Source: Hawksworthiomyces lignivorus
Lineage: Eukaryota > Ascomycota > Sordariomycetes > Ophiostomatales > Ophiostomataceae
NCBI GenBank assembly: GCA_002917075.1
Contig: NTMA01000034.1
Span: forward strand, 1-64,000
Direction of reading: 5' to 3'
Length of the DNA stretch: 64,000 nt
In this document: piece by piece, positions 32,429-43,100 of the stretch
Layout: each line of letters starts with the position of its first letter
How positions within the stretch are numbered: position 1 is the stretch's first letter
Made by a program: the position numbers and the translations under genes
Notes under the pieces: model-generated
The model's database searches: none
What the model was told of the DNA's origin: nothing
The model's input: only the letters and a program-made list of their open reading frames with translations

Positions 32429-33884
32429 GGTTGCGTCAGGTAGATCACCCGAGGCTCAGCTCGGTGATGCAGCGAATTTGGAGAAGCAGCCCGACGAGCG
32501 CCGCCTACGAAAAGAGAATAAAAATTATGGTGCAGAATGAAAGAAAGTGAGTTGCAGAACTCCGTAGGACCCGGGCGACCAGGAGGAGGACCTTCGGACG
32601 GCCTCCCGAGGACGGAGAATTGCAGATATCGGATATGTCACGTGATCGCAATTTAGCTTCACCGTTTTGGGGGCGTGTGGATGTCTTTCCCTCGGTCGCT
32701 ATCGCACAAACCGCACCCAGAAATTAAAGTTTCTGCAGAGCGAAGCGAGTCAGCCAGTGCGCCTAAGGGTATAAAAATACATGTGTGTATATATAGTGTG
32801 TTGATTCATGGCTTCAGCGAATAGAGATGACAAAAGCCGACTAGGAGACTGGGTAAAGAGAAAAAAAAAAGAAAATACGAAGAATCATATCGCCAAGAGC
32901 ACAGAAGGAGTGCAGAGGCAGATAATAGCAATGAGGATGAATGAATTACAGAGCACACACGACCACAGTAGGCAGGCAGAAAGGTGCGGCAGCGGTAGGG
33001 ATCTGCAAGTCGTCCGACAGCCTAATAATAAAACGTACCTTGGGGGAGTGTGGTTGAGCGACTTGGGCGACTGAGCGACTGGCACTCGACTGCGCGATTG
33101 GATTCGATGTGATGAAGAAGAGGCCGAAAAAGAGGACGAAGAAGAAAAAGAGAAAAGAAAATGAGACGACACGAGACACGAGAAGGAAAAAGTGTACAAA
33201 GTAAGATTTGAGAAACGCGACCAGCAATTTTTTTTTTTTTTTCGTCGTTACGGCCGCCCTGAGGCTCTCTCAAACAGTATGAGCATAGGAGATACCGTCT
33301 CTGTCAGGTCCGTCGTTCTGTCGTGTCAGGGAGCGGAGCTCGCCAAGTTCCAGCAGGGGGAGGGAAGAGGGGAGCCACTCTTCTAAGTACCTAATGGAGT
33401 ATGCGTAATAGTTGGGGGCGGGATTGGTGGCTGGCCCAGGCATGTATCGGAGAATCGTGGTCGCAGAGAAGCAAAACGGCGTGGGCGGTCGTCGTAGCAG
33501 GAAAAAAGTCCCGTCGGTGATTCGCTGGGGAGTGATGTTCAGGCGGCCAGGCAGCAAAATTAAAAACGCTCCTCCCAAGTAGAAAAAAAGACCGCGAAAA
33601 CAAGACGGTTGGGGGTACACAGCGGTGATAACGTAGCAGCAGAGCTCCGTAATTACAGCATCTGCCAGTTAGGAGGACTCGAGGGAGGGGGGAATTGGTG
33701 GGCGGGCAACGTGAGGCGCCGGACTGACCGTAAAATAGCCCACATTCGGACCGCCTGGGCTTGCTTCTTTTGCACTTTTAGCGGTCTGATAATGGGCGAT
33801 TGCAGGGGCAAAAAACTAACAGCAAAATAGCGCTCACAGGGATACGGAACTGTGCTTGTTCCTGAAGATTGACGGATGGGATCT

Positions 33885-33910
33885 AAAAAAAAAAAAAAAA
33901 AAAAAAAAAA
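33885..33910. repeat. Poly-A tract, 26 nt
   Basis: An uninterrupted A run in intergenic DNA upstream of SPT10. Likely length-variable. Confidence 0.9.
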
Positions 33911-34486
33911 GAAGTTAATGCGGATCAAGAAAGGCCGCACGAGACCGCCGACCGAAGCTTTGGTGTCCACCGACTTTTCGCAAAGGTAGACCGAGAGCCC
34001 AAGGAGAGGGTGTTGAATGAGAGAATAAAAGAACAACAAATGAGATAGAAAAGTGAGAAATGAGAAGAAATTTGCACAGCATCGGCATCGCCAGCATCAG
34101 GAACACCAGGAGCGATCTCACGAACAGAGACAAAAAGTGTCCCAACCGATCTGGAGCACCGACGATGTCTCTTTTTTGCGATTTTCTTGAGCCGCCGCAC
34201 GCGCCCGAGAATCCTCTTTCAGGCACAGCAATGACACGGCTGCTGGCGTTTTGGTTCTCGATCCTCCAATTCTGGTTCTCATTATGCCATCCAGCAAAAA
34301 ACTGCCCTTCTCCTCCCCCTCCTCCCTCACCCCGGGCGCCAAGTCCCAGCCACATCTACGGAGTAACAGATTTCAGGTCTGATACGGAAAGTACGCGGGC
34401 TGCCAATAGCATCGTCCTTTCTGGTCGAAAACACGCGTCTTTTCACAACAAATTAGAAAGTGGTCACGTGTGCTACGGAGCAGCGG

Positions 34487-34488
<2 letters not shown>

Positions 34489-34522
<34 letters not shown>
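34489..34522. repeat. Poly-T tract, 34 nt
   Basis: An uninterrupted T run about 180 bp beyond the uS2m stop codon. Likely length-variable. Confidence 0.9.
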
Positions 34523-34523
<1 letters not shown>

Positions 34524-34704
34524 GCTCTTTCCTTGTTCTCTTTCTTCTTTTCTGCAGCTGGATCTCACGTAGTCGCAGGAGCACGAGAGCTTGTTTTTTT
34601 ATTTGGAACTCTTTGCTTGAGATAGATAAGATAGTGTTACACTGTACATTGTTCATGATGAGACGTAGCAGAGACCCCTCTCTCCTGGCAGCCTTGCGGG
34701 CCTC

Positions 34705-35955
34705 CTAGAAGATCCGCCCGCTGGCAGCCAGCATGTACTTGCTGGGGCGGGGCGGTGGTGGCACCTCTTCGCCGGCGGCCACCAATGCGGCGCGCTGCTC
34801 GCCCTCGTAGAGGCGGACGAGCTCGCCGTCGTTGGACCAGGCGACGACGCCGTCCTGGGCGTCGCGCAGGCGGCGCTTCTGGCCGATCTCGCCGGCGCGG
34901 CCGAGCACGCCGGCGACGACGGCGACGGACCGCAGGCTGTCGTCGTTGGCCGGGATGGCGTAGGTGACGCGCGACGGGTCGGCGTCCGTGTCGATGACGC
35001 CAATGGTCGGGATCGACGCCACCGCGCACTCGTGCAGCAGCACGTAGTTCTCGAGCGGGTTGAGCACCACCACCAGGTCGGGCGCCAGCGGGCGGCGGTC
35101 ACGCGCGTGCGCGTCAAAGAGCGCCCGGGTCTTCTGCGCCTCGGGGCTCTCGGGGCTCTCGGCAGCGGGCCCCTCGCCGCCGCTGGCGCTGCTCAGCAGC
35201 TCGTCCCGCTCGTTGACGATGCGCAGCGCCGCGCCCCGCAGGATCTGGTCGCGGTTCGTAATCGTCCCCGGCGTCCACTTGCTGAACAGGTGGCAGGCGC
35301 CCGCCAGCTGCGCCGCCCGCACCACGATCTCCGCCTGGCCCTTGCGCGTCCCCACAAACAGCACCAGGCCGCCCCGGTACGCCACCTCCTCCACCACCCG
35401 CGCCGCCCGCCGCAGGTGCAGCGCCGTCTGCTCCAGCGAGATCACGTGCACTCCTGCCCGCACGCCGTGCACGTACCGCGCCGTCGCCGGGTTCCACAGC
35501 GACGCCAGGTGGCCCAGGTGCGTCTGCGCCGCCATCAGCAGCTCCAGCGTCACATCCTTGGGCGCGGGCGGGTCCCGCAGCAGGTCGCCCGGCGCGTACC
35601 GCCGCTCCACAGCCGATCCCAGCTTTGCCGTCTTGCGCTGCAGCCGCGTCATCGTCACGTAGTCTTGTGCCACCGTGTCCGGGACGGCCGCGCGGCGGCC
35701 CCAGGCGGGCCGCGCAGGAGAGGAAGAAGAGGAGGAGGGTGAGGGGGACGAAGAAGAAGACGGCTCCGTGCTTGCATTCCGGTCTTGTGGCAGAATGGGG
35801 GGAGACCCTGCCTGTGCCGGCGTATGTGATTGCGACTCTGATGGTAGCCCTGTCGGCGTTGTCGTCGAAAACAAGCCCCTCTGGCTGTGTGGGCCGAGCG
35901 TGGCCGTGAAAAGTGCTCTCCGGCCTGCTCCAGTCAGTACGAGACACGGATCCAT
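34705..35955 (-). CDS. MRP4: Mitochondrial small-subunit ribosomal protein uS2m (MRP4), 416 aa
   Basis: The mitochondrial homologue of bacterial ribosomal protein S2. The N-terminal 100 residues are Arg/Ser/Thr/Pro-rich, with a presequence-like start (GRRALFTATLG, RGLFSTTT) suited to mitochondrial import. The S2 fold begins near residue 130 with LELLMAAQTHLGHLASLWNP and continues through YVHGVRAGVHVISLEQT, VLFVGTRKGQAEIV, the KWTPGTITNRDQI segment, PDLVVVLNPLENYVLLHE, and ASIPTIGVIDTDADPSRVTYAIPANDDS. These are the classical S2 blocks. A Ser/Glu-rich insertion of about 40 residues sits in the middle, as is common in fungal mitoribosomal proteins. No intron is needed. The start ATG at 35955 is the first in frame with a targeting-like N-terminus. 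Confidence 0.92.
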   Translation of the reverse strand: MDPCLVLTGAGRRALFTATLGPHSQRGLFSTTTPTGLPSESQSHTPAQAGSPPILPQDRNASTEPSSSSSPSPSSSSSSPARPAWGRRAAVPDTVAQDYVTMTRLQRKTAKLGSAVERRYAPGDLLRDPPAPKDVTLELLMAAQTHLGHLASLWNPATARYVHGVRAGVHVISLEQTALHLRRAARVVEEVAYRGGLVLFVGTRKGQAEIVVRAAQLAGACHLFSKWTPGTITNRDQILRGAALRIVNERDELLSSASGGEGPAAESPESPEAQKTRALFDAHARDRRPLAPDLVVVLNPLENYVLLHECAVASIPTIGVIDTDADPSRVTYAIPANDDSLRSVAVVAGVLGRAGEIGQKRRLRDAQDGVVAWSNDGELVRLYEGEQRAALVAAGEEVPPPPRPSKYMLAASGRIF

Positions 35956-36544
35956 CCAGCACCCCTGCCGTAAGCGGAAGATGACTTACTCTGCCGAAGA
36001 GCGGCAGGCCGTATGATCATATTGGTAGTTCTAGCTCGCCGGTGCGGTTTGCTGGACGTTTCTGTGGGCGATGGGTGAAGACCAGATGTCGGCCCAGACT
36101 TGGTAAAAAACAGAAAGCTCAGCTTATTTTTTCATGCCGTTCTACAAAAACCACCCAATGCAGACCCACTTTCTCAATTGCAGCGAATGATTGGCTCAGT
36201 ACTTTTGCACATAAAATTCCAACCTACATAACCTACGAGTACTCATACAGCATATTTCCTCACTCCAAGGCTCAGCTTCACAATGCTATTTCTTCGTCGT
36301 ATCATACTACGAACGTTTTGCGTCTTCAATTTCATTCATATGTGCATGCATTGCTGGTAGCCCCGCCTCTATCGAAGAAGACAATGTAAAAAGGGAAGTG
36401 GAAAATGGAGGAAAGGAGAATGGAATTAAGTTCATGCAGAAACATCATCATTGCCGCATGCAAAACGAAAAAAAAAAAAAAAGAGAACCAGACAACAAAA
36501 CGCACAGAACTAAAAAATTCAAGGCTCTTCATGAGAAAAAAAAC
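35956..36544. other. uS2m promoter and CBS/PB1 gene 3' region
   Basis: No gene seen. An A run near 36468-36482 lies in the 3' flank of the CBS/PB1 gene. Confidence 0.5.
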
Positions 36545-38878
36545 TCATCTAGACAACCGTGAGATGGTGAAGACTCCTACGATCACTACGGCCAGCGTCA
36601 CGATGGCGCCGGGGAGCAGCAGGTCGTTTGGCACGCCTTGGATCAGCTGCTCGCCAGGTTCGCCCGTACCGAAATAGAGACCCTTGAGTCCGCCCAGGGG
36701 ATCATTGTTGTGGCGCCGTGCCCGCCGAGCGCGGCGATTCCTCGGCTTCTGCTCGGCGTCCGAGTCATCGGAATCGGCGTCCGAGTTCTCCTCGTCATCC
36801 GATGAATCAGCAGTGCTGTGATGGCCCCGCCGACGAACGCCACCGACGGACACCTGCTCAGAAGAGACCGGTGTGGGAGCAACTGGCGCCACCGGCGGCT
36901 TCGACGGGTCGTGCACAAACAGATCGACCTTGTCGTGACCGCCCTGCCGAGCCAGCAGGATCGCCTCTAGGAGGTCCTGGTCGGCTGTGATGGACACGGT
37001 GTCGCCCTCGTCGTCCAGGTAGCTAATGGCAAAACCACCAGCGGCCACGATCTTGCCGTCCACCACCTGCGGCGTGCCACCAATGGTCTCGACCTCGGCG
37101 CCCAGCTTCGCCGCCACGTTCTCTACAAATACGGCAATGCCCTGCGCAGCCGTCACCTGCAGGCGGTGCACGCGGCCGCTAGGAGCCTTGAACTTGAAGG
37201 GGAAAGGCACTTCGCTGGGCGGCAGCTCAGGTGTGATAGGTGCGAGGGACGAGCGAGGCGGCGACTCCGCACCGACATGTGAAGCCGAGTCCCCGGGGGC
37301 CACGCTGTCGCCGCGGTGGTGGTGGCCGCCGCGGGTGAGGTCGGGAGACATCATGCGCGACGACGTCATGTGAGTGTGGTGGTGGCTGCCGTCGCCCGAG
37401 ACCATGGACTCTGTCTCGTGGTCGAGGGACAGCCAGAACTTGTTCCAGGCGGGGCCTTCGCTGTCTGCGCTGGACATGGTGTTGATCTGTTCGAGAGTGG
37501 CGTAGGTCAGCTTGAGGACGTCGACCATGCCCACGATCTCGCCGTTGTCATTCATCACGGGGAGGTTCAGGTAATGGCCATCTAAAACGAGTTAGCAAAT
37601 ATGCACGTGATTGGTACAACAAGGAAACAGCCCTGAAAAAAAAATTTCATAAGGAGAGAAGAGCTTACCATGCATCTTGCGCAGCGCCGCCTGGATGCTC
37701 ATGTCCATGGGAGCAAAGTCTGGGTGCGGCGTCATGACGCGAACGACGCTGCAGTTGCCTGGGTCCAGTCCGGGGGCGATGACGCGCAGCACGACATCCT
37801 TGCTGGTGAAGATGCCAGTGATGGCGCCCTGGTCCTGCACCAGCACGGCCGTGGTGTGGTTCTCCTTCATCAGCTGGGCGGCCTCCTTGACGGACGTCCG
37901 CACGCTGACCGTGGTCGGCGGCAGGCCGTTGAGGACGGACTCCAGCGTGGGGCCGGACATCTTCATCCGCAGGGCCTCGACGTACTGGATGATCTGCTGC
38001 GGCTGGCTGGCGCCCAGCTCGGACTGCACGCCCTCGAGCGCGTCGTAGAGCTTGCGCGACGACGAATAGGCGCGCTCAAGCTTCTCCATGGCGTCGTAGA
38101 AGCACTTTGTGATATCCAGGATGCCCGAGATGTCCTGGTTCTCGTCCATGACGGGCAGGTGGCGAAAGCCCTTGCGCACCATCAGGTCGAGAGCGTCGGT
38201 GGCGCTGGTGTCGGTGCGGGCGCACAGGGGGTTCTTGGTCATGATCTCGGCGATGGTGACCGTGTTGGCCTTGAGGCCGGCGCCCACGACGCGGAACGCC
38301 AGATCCTTGGCCGTGAAGATACCCGCAATGCGGTCGTCGTCGTCCGTCACCAGAACGCAGTCCTCGCGCTTGGCGGCCATCAGCTGAGCAGCCTCGGCCA
38401 CGGTGGTGCTCGGCTTGATCTGCAAGGCGGGGCTCGGCTTGAGGGCGAGAACGGTGCCGGGGGGTGCTTTGCGCGAGCGGTGGGTGCGGCTGCCGGGCAC
38501 GGTCTGCTTCTTCTTGGAGAGGTCACTCTCGAGCTTGCGGCGGATGGCCTAGCGGGAGGGAAGACGTCCATGTTAGCAGTGACGCATATAACACATATAA
38601 CGCAGAACAAATGGCGTAAACGCGGGAATAGGGGGGAATTGGAAGAATAAACTGACCTCATCCCGTTTTGACTGCTTCTGCCGGCTGGCACTGACGGACG
38701 AGGCTGCACCACCACCACCGCCGCCGGCGGCGGGTTCCGAGCCTACATGGCTGCCGCCGTGCGGGTTGTCGAGGACCGGACGGGGTATGCTGGAGCCAGA
38801 GACCGGGCTATTGTTGAAAGGAATTGCCCCGCGGTTCTGGCCGCGATTTGGCGTGCCTCGGACAGTATTCCCGGACAT
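36545..38878 (-). CDS. CBS- and PB1-domain protein with C-terminal membrane anchor, 712 aa, 3 exons
   Basis: Exons are 38878-38657, 38548-37669 and 37581-36545; both introns are GT...AG and the frame is continuous (KRDE-AIRRKLESD and KMH-DGHYLNLPVMND). The layout is a disordered Gly/Ser/Arg-rich N-terminus, then four CBS motifs forming two Bateman modules (about 105-165, 170-235, 275-335 and 340-400). These have typical strand-helix patterns such as DCVLVTDDDDRIAGIFTAKDL and GFRHLPVMDENQDISGILD. A PB1 domain follows (about 475-580, FKFKAPSGRVHRLQV...ISYLDDEGDTVSITADQDL), then an acidic Ser/Asp stretch, a basic Arg cluster, and a C-terminal hydrophobic helix (LLLPGAIVTLAVVIVGVFTI), which suggests a tail anchor. 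CBS modules usually bind adenine nucleotides and PB1 mediates protein pairing. The cellular role of this fungal family is not established to my knowledge. Confidence 0.88.
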
Positions 38879-41800
38879 GGTGGAGGAGGAGGAGGAGGAG
38901 GAGAGGATGAGAGGGAAGTAAGGGAGGATCGGTATAGTGCCCCTGTCGATAACAGAAACAAAAGGATGGCCGTTTGAGGGAGGGGAAGAGAGAGAGCCGA
39001 GATCAGCGAGGAGAGACAAAATAGGGCAAGTAAAATTCTCGTCCGATGTCTTTTCTTCTTTTTCCTCGTCGTCAATCAGCTGTCCAATGGGGACCAGAGA
39101 AGGAAGAGAAAACAGCGGAACGAGTAAAGAGGACAAAGTGGGTTGATTCCCTTTGCCCTAGGTTCACAATCTCCGTCTTGCGGTGGGTGTGTGTCTTGCG
39201 GTGTGTGGGCAGGTCTTTTTGGTGGAGGAAGACGACGAAAATGGCATAGAGGAAGTTTTCGGGTGTGGTTGTGTGTGTCTGTGTTGTCTTGGAGATGCAC
39301 GGACCAACAGGCGCTGCCCGCGGCCTTCCCTGCGTCCCTCTCGATGCAGTAATTGTATCTTACGCTGTACTGCGCAGCCCACCAAAAACAGCAGTTAGTG
39401 ACGGGCTGCGGCTGCCACCGGGCGGATAATATGAAGAACATACTATGTACGTGTAGTCGTAGTACCTGCCTATGTAATAGTACGCCGCAACAAAGAAAAA
39501 AGGGGAAGGGGCGAGGCAGAACTGTCCCTCAATTCCAATCGCGGCGTTTTAGTGCTGTCTATCGTTTGTTTGGCGGGGTTGTTTCTCCTTGTTTGGCCCC
39601 TCCCCGCTAATAGCCAATATGTCTGCTAGTCATCATTATTATTATTTTGCTGCTCCAGTCGCCAGCCAGCAATAGCCTTTCAGTACGAACGCGATACGAT
39701 GCACTACTCCGTACTCCGTACATATGTATGTATGTACTGATGGAGGACTTGCATATCCTTGTCCCGTGCGATGCATCCATCCATTTGTCCTCCTTGTGTA
39801 CACGTCAAGAGGCACGCCGTATATGTTGTCTTCTATATCCCACACGGTACCTGCATTGCATGAACGCCCAAAGTAATAATGGTTCCGAGCTATTGGGATT
39901 TGACATTAGACGCGTTTGACTTGGTTCGCTGTTTCTCCTATTACATTTCGAGATGGTGATAACAAATACACACAAAAACAACACAGCCATCTCGATGCTA
40001 TCGTAGAGCAATAGCAACCACGTCTCCATCTCCACAAAATCGAAGTCATACGCAGATATAGAGGTAGCCATGACCGATTCCGTCTACGCTGTATATTGCT
40101 TGTAGACCTTCCCCAGAGAGCACAAAATAATACGCGTACACGTTGTGTTCGGCAGTTCGACCAGCCAAAAGAAAATGGCCTGTTCGCTGCGGCATATCGA
40201 CACGCCATCAGAGACAAAGCATGGACCACTAGCCGATACACGAGAAGCACAAAATTCGAAACTTCAACGGACAAGGATAGACATGCCGGATTGGTCCAAT
40301 TGCCACACTCGCCCTTTTCAAGGAATTGCTGGAATGCATGTGGAGGCTTCAAGTGTGCTATTTCTGCTCGTAAGAATGCTGCCTCTTCATTACGGCTAGA
40401 TTACGACTACACTTTCCTATGGAAGTTGGTCGATGTGATTGAAATGCCGTTTCTACTCGTGTCACGCGGTTTCCGTCTCTGCTAAACCGGCGAGTGTTCG
40501 CATTCCAGGCAAATGCACGACACAGTCAATTTCTGGTATTGTCTCAGACTCTTCTTGGCCATTCGGCCTTCGGAATATCGGCCAGTCGCTGTTAGTCGCC
40601 TGTCCAAGCCTTGCTCCATGTTCGAGACATTCATAGTGTGCTCTATTTGTCGTCTGGCGTGTGGCAATAAGGAAAGTCCAGACCCTTACCATTCGATCTT
40701 ATATAGGCTCTCGTTCATCATACTGAGGCAATGCCTTTATTTTCTCACACCTCTTGTAGAGATGAATATTAATATTTTAGACGACAAATGCATTCCCTCT
40801 CCCACACCCCTTGAAACTGTTGCTGCTTGTTGCTAAGGGACGCCGGACTTTTGCTTTCTGATAAGACTTGTAAAGCCTATCTGTTGTGACTGCTGACTGT
40901 AACATATGTCGGCGAGACAATGTTTGTTCGTGGAGTCTCCCGGCAAACAGACGTCAGAGAAATGGGAACAGCGTGCACAGCGAAAGAGAAAACATGGACG
41001 ACGATTTTGAAGATTCACAGCTGTCGCCTTGTGCGTGATCAGATGTCATAATGGAACCCTAACCACCATGGTCTAGATTTTTGACGTGCAAACCTCGGTA
41101 TCTACATATGCATACGTCTGTAGGCAGCATAGGAAAATTTCCGTCGAATGTGAAAGTAAAGTAATAGCCACTCAAACTTGTGTGAGACATGACGCCTGGT
41201 CGGTGGCTGATCGTCTGTGCTGAACCAAGGGAGAACAGCTGCACGCTAGTACTCCGTACGGACATCATCATACATACATTTAAGAGTAATCTAGTAACTG
41301 AAACACATATTGAATAACAGAGCAACCGGATATTGGTCTGTACGCTTACATCGTACTCGTCTCTTGTAGTCGCACACAAAGAGAACAAAAGCAAACAGCA
41401 ACAGAAGAAATATCGTATCCTCTTACATAAATATTCACAACGCAGGACATTTGAAATTGCCTTTAATTAGCAAGGGAGGAAAAGAAGAAAATAAAGAGCA
41501 AAAGAAAGGGAAAAGAAGGAAATCACCAGAGGGACGAAGTTCGACTTCACTCATCGCATTGTATGATTAAGTGCATGTGGGCTTCACTAAATTGTTTTGG
41601 CGGAGGAGAAAGCGCTTTTATTTGCCAATGCCTCTCAAACAATACGATGAGCATTAAGTCAACAAAGGCCGGCAAGGCTGCCGAAGAAAAAAACCTCCTA
41701 AATTCTCACTAGAGGGCCTTGCAGTGTAGAAGACTCGTTAGCTGGATAAATTCTTGCTATCCTGACAGCTTCGTATCCATTTTGCTTCTTGGTATTACTG

Positions 41801-43100
41801 CCATTGTTGTTATATTAGGGCGTATGCTTATGTTCTTTCTTAGCTTCCGCTTTCTATGTACTTTTATTGCAGGATGAGAAGCCCACGTACTTGGACCGTA
41901 ATCTCCCATCTCGCCTCTGCTATTAGTGCTAGGAGAAGTTTTTCTGTCGCCTTATTCCATTTTGGTCGTTTTTGCTTCCTTTTTAGCGCCCGACTCCAGC
42001 TTTGTCGGTGGAAAAAGTGGGAAGCTGAGGGGGTGTCTTATGTCTCATTATAGGGGGGTGCGTGTCTAATAATTCTCATGTGAGAGGACTCGGTTCTTTG
42101 TGTCAGGGCGGAAAGCTTGGGCCAATCTTTCCCTGTACGAGTAGCGCTTTCCTCACTAACAGCTTGGGTCCGCTAGCAGAGCTCACACACCCACGGGCGA
42201 GGAAGGTCGCTGTGTTGCTAGGCAACGCGAGTCAACAACGCTGCTCACAGGCCTCACATCGTCACACCTCTACGGTCGCAAAACGTGCGATGGGCCGTCT
42301 GCACCTTTGCAGCATTCCAATAAACTTCATACCATTTCTCGCTCATCATCTCTTTTCCCCTCTTGCTTCCTTTTTGGAATCTTCTCTCTTTCCTCTTTCT
42401 TCTTTTTTGATATCCAAAAAAAGAACCTCAAATCACGAGTCAAGAAACGTTCCTGACATCGTCTTCAGCTATTCTCTTTTTCTCTTACGAAGAGAAAGAG
42501 AGAGCAACACTATCTCCTAGACTTCAGAGTCGACCAAAAACTACTGTCATCAAAAAGCAGCTTCACCAAAGGATCACTACTACCATCTCCATCGCCAATT
42601 GAGAAAACCTCTCCACTTCTGAGATCTGTCTAGGCCATACAGGCTCATCGGACACAAGAAAAAGGGGCTAGGTTTTTCTCTTTTCTCTCATCCTCCTCCT
42701 TATCACAACCTAGACCGTGTTGTGCCATTGACAAAAGTCCTCTGTGACTGAGCACAACCACGGGATCCCGCTCTTTCCCCGGCCATTCTGGCTTGCTCTC
42801 TGCGTGAGGTAGGTTGGATCGTGAGATGGCCGCTACCAAAGGCATCAAAGAAGAAACAATAGAGCAATCTTGACTGACCCGGTCTCCAGTTTCGGAACCC
42901 ATTTTGCGATATAGGTACGCTTAATTGCGACAACTTTTTCGACAAACGACAACACTAAGAATCGACGACGACACCAACGACAACGACACTATCGACAACG
43001 ACGACGACGACGACAACGGCAATACGACAACAACGACAATATTCGACGACGATTTTTCTTTCCGAACTCAATCTCGCACTCACCAGCAACAGACATCACA
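38879..43100. other. 4.2-kb divergent intergenic region between the CBS/PB1 and Ace2-like genes
   Basis: No gene can be supported, although many short frames exist on both strands. It holds a GAG repeat (about 38881-38900) in the CBS/PB1 leader, a tandem TACTCCGTA pair (39705-39720), another copy at 41250, and a strong CT-rich block (about 42340-42420) that looks like the start zone of the zinc-finger gene. An imperfect GAC/AAC repeat lies at about 42960-43052. The zinc-finger gene therefore seems to have a leader of 600 bp or more with several upstream ATGs. A non-coding transcript is possible but not shown. Confidence 0.5.
42960..43052 (+). repeat. Imperfect GAC/AAC microsatellite in the 5' leader
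   Basis: Repeated CGACAACGACGAC-type units about 50-140 bp before the ATG of the zinc-finger gene. Probably transcribed as leader. Confidence 0.8.

Larger units (their letters stand above)
32429..34704. other. Long gene-free region upstream of SPT10
   Basis: About 2.3 kb between the SPT10 start and the uS2m stop. It contains a poly-A tract (33885-33910, 26 nt), a poly-T tract (34489-34522, 34 nt), a T run at about 33229-33242, a TATA-like stretch near 32770-32800, and a TACGGAGTA nonamer at 34357. Short frames here are low-complexity. It is probably promoter, 5' leader of SPT10 and 3' UTR of uS2m. Confidence 0.5.

Noticed and set aside
37670..38650. 326-codon plus-strand frame
   Set aside because: Antisense to the CBS-domain exon; no recognisable motif.
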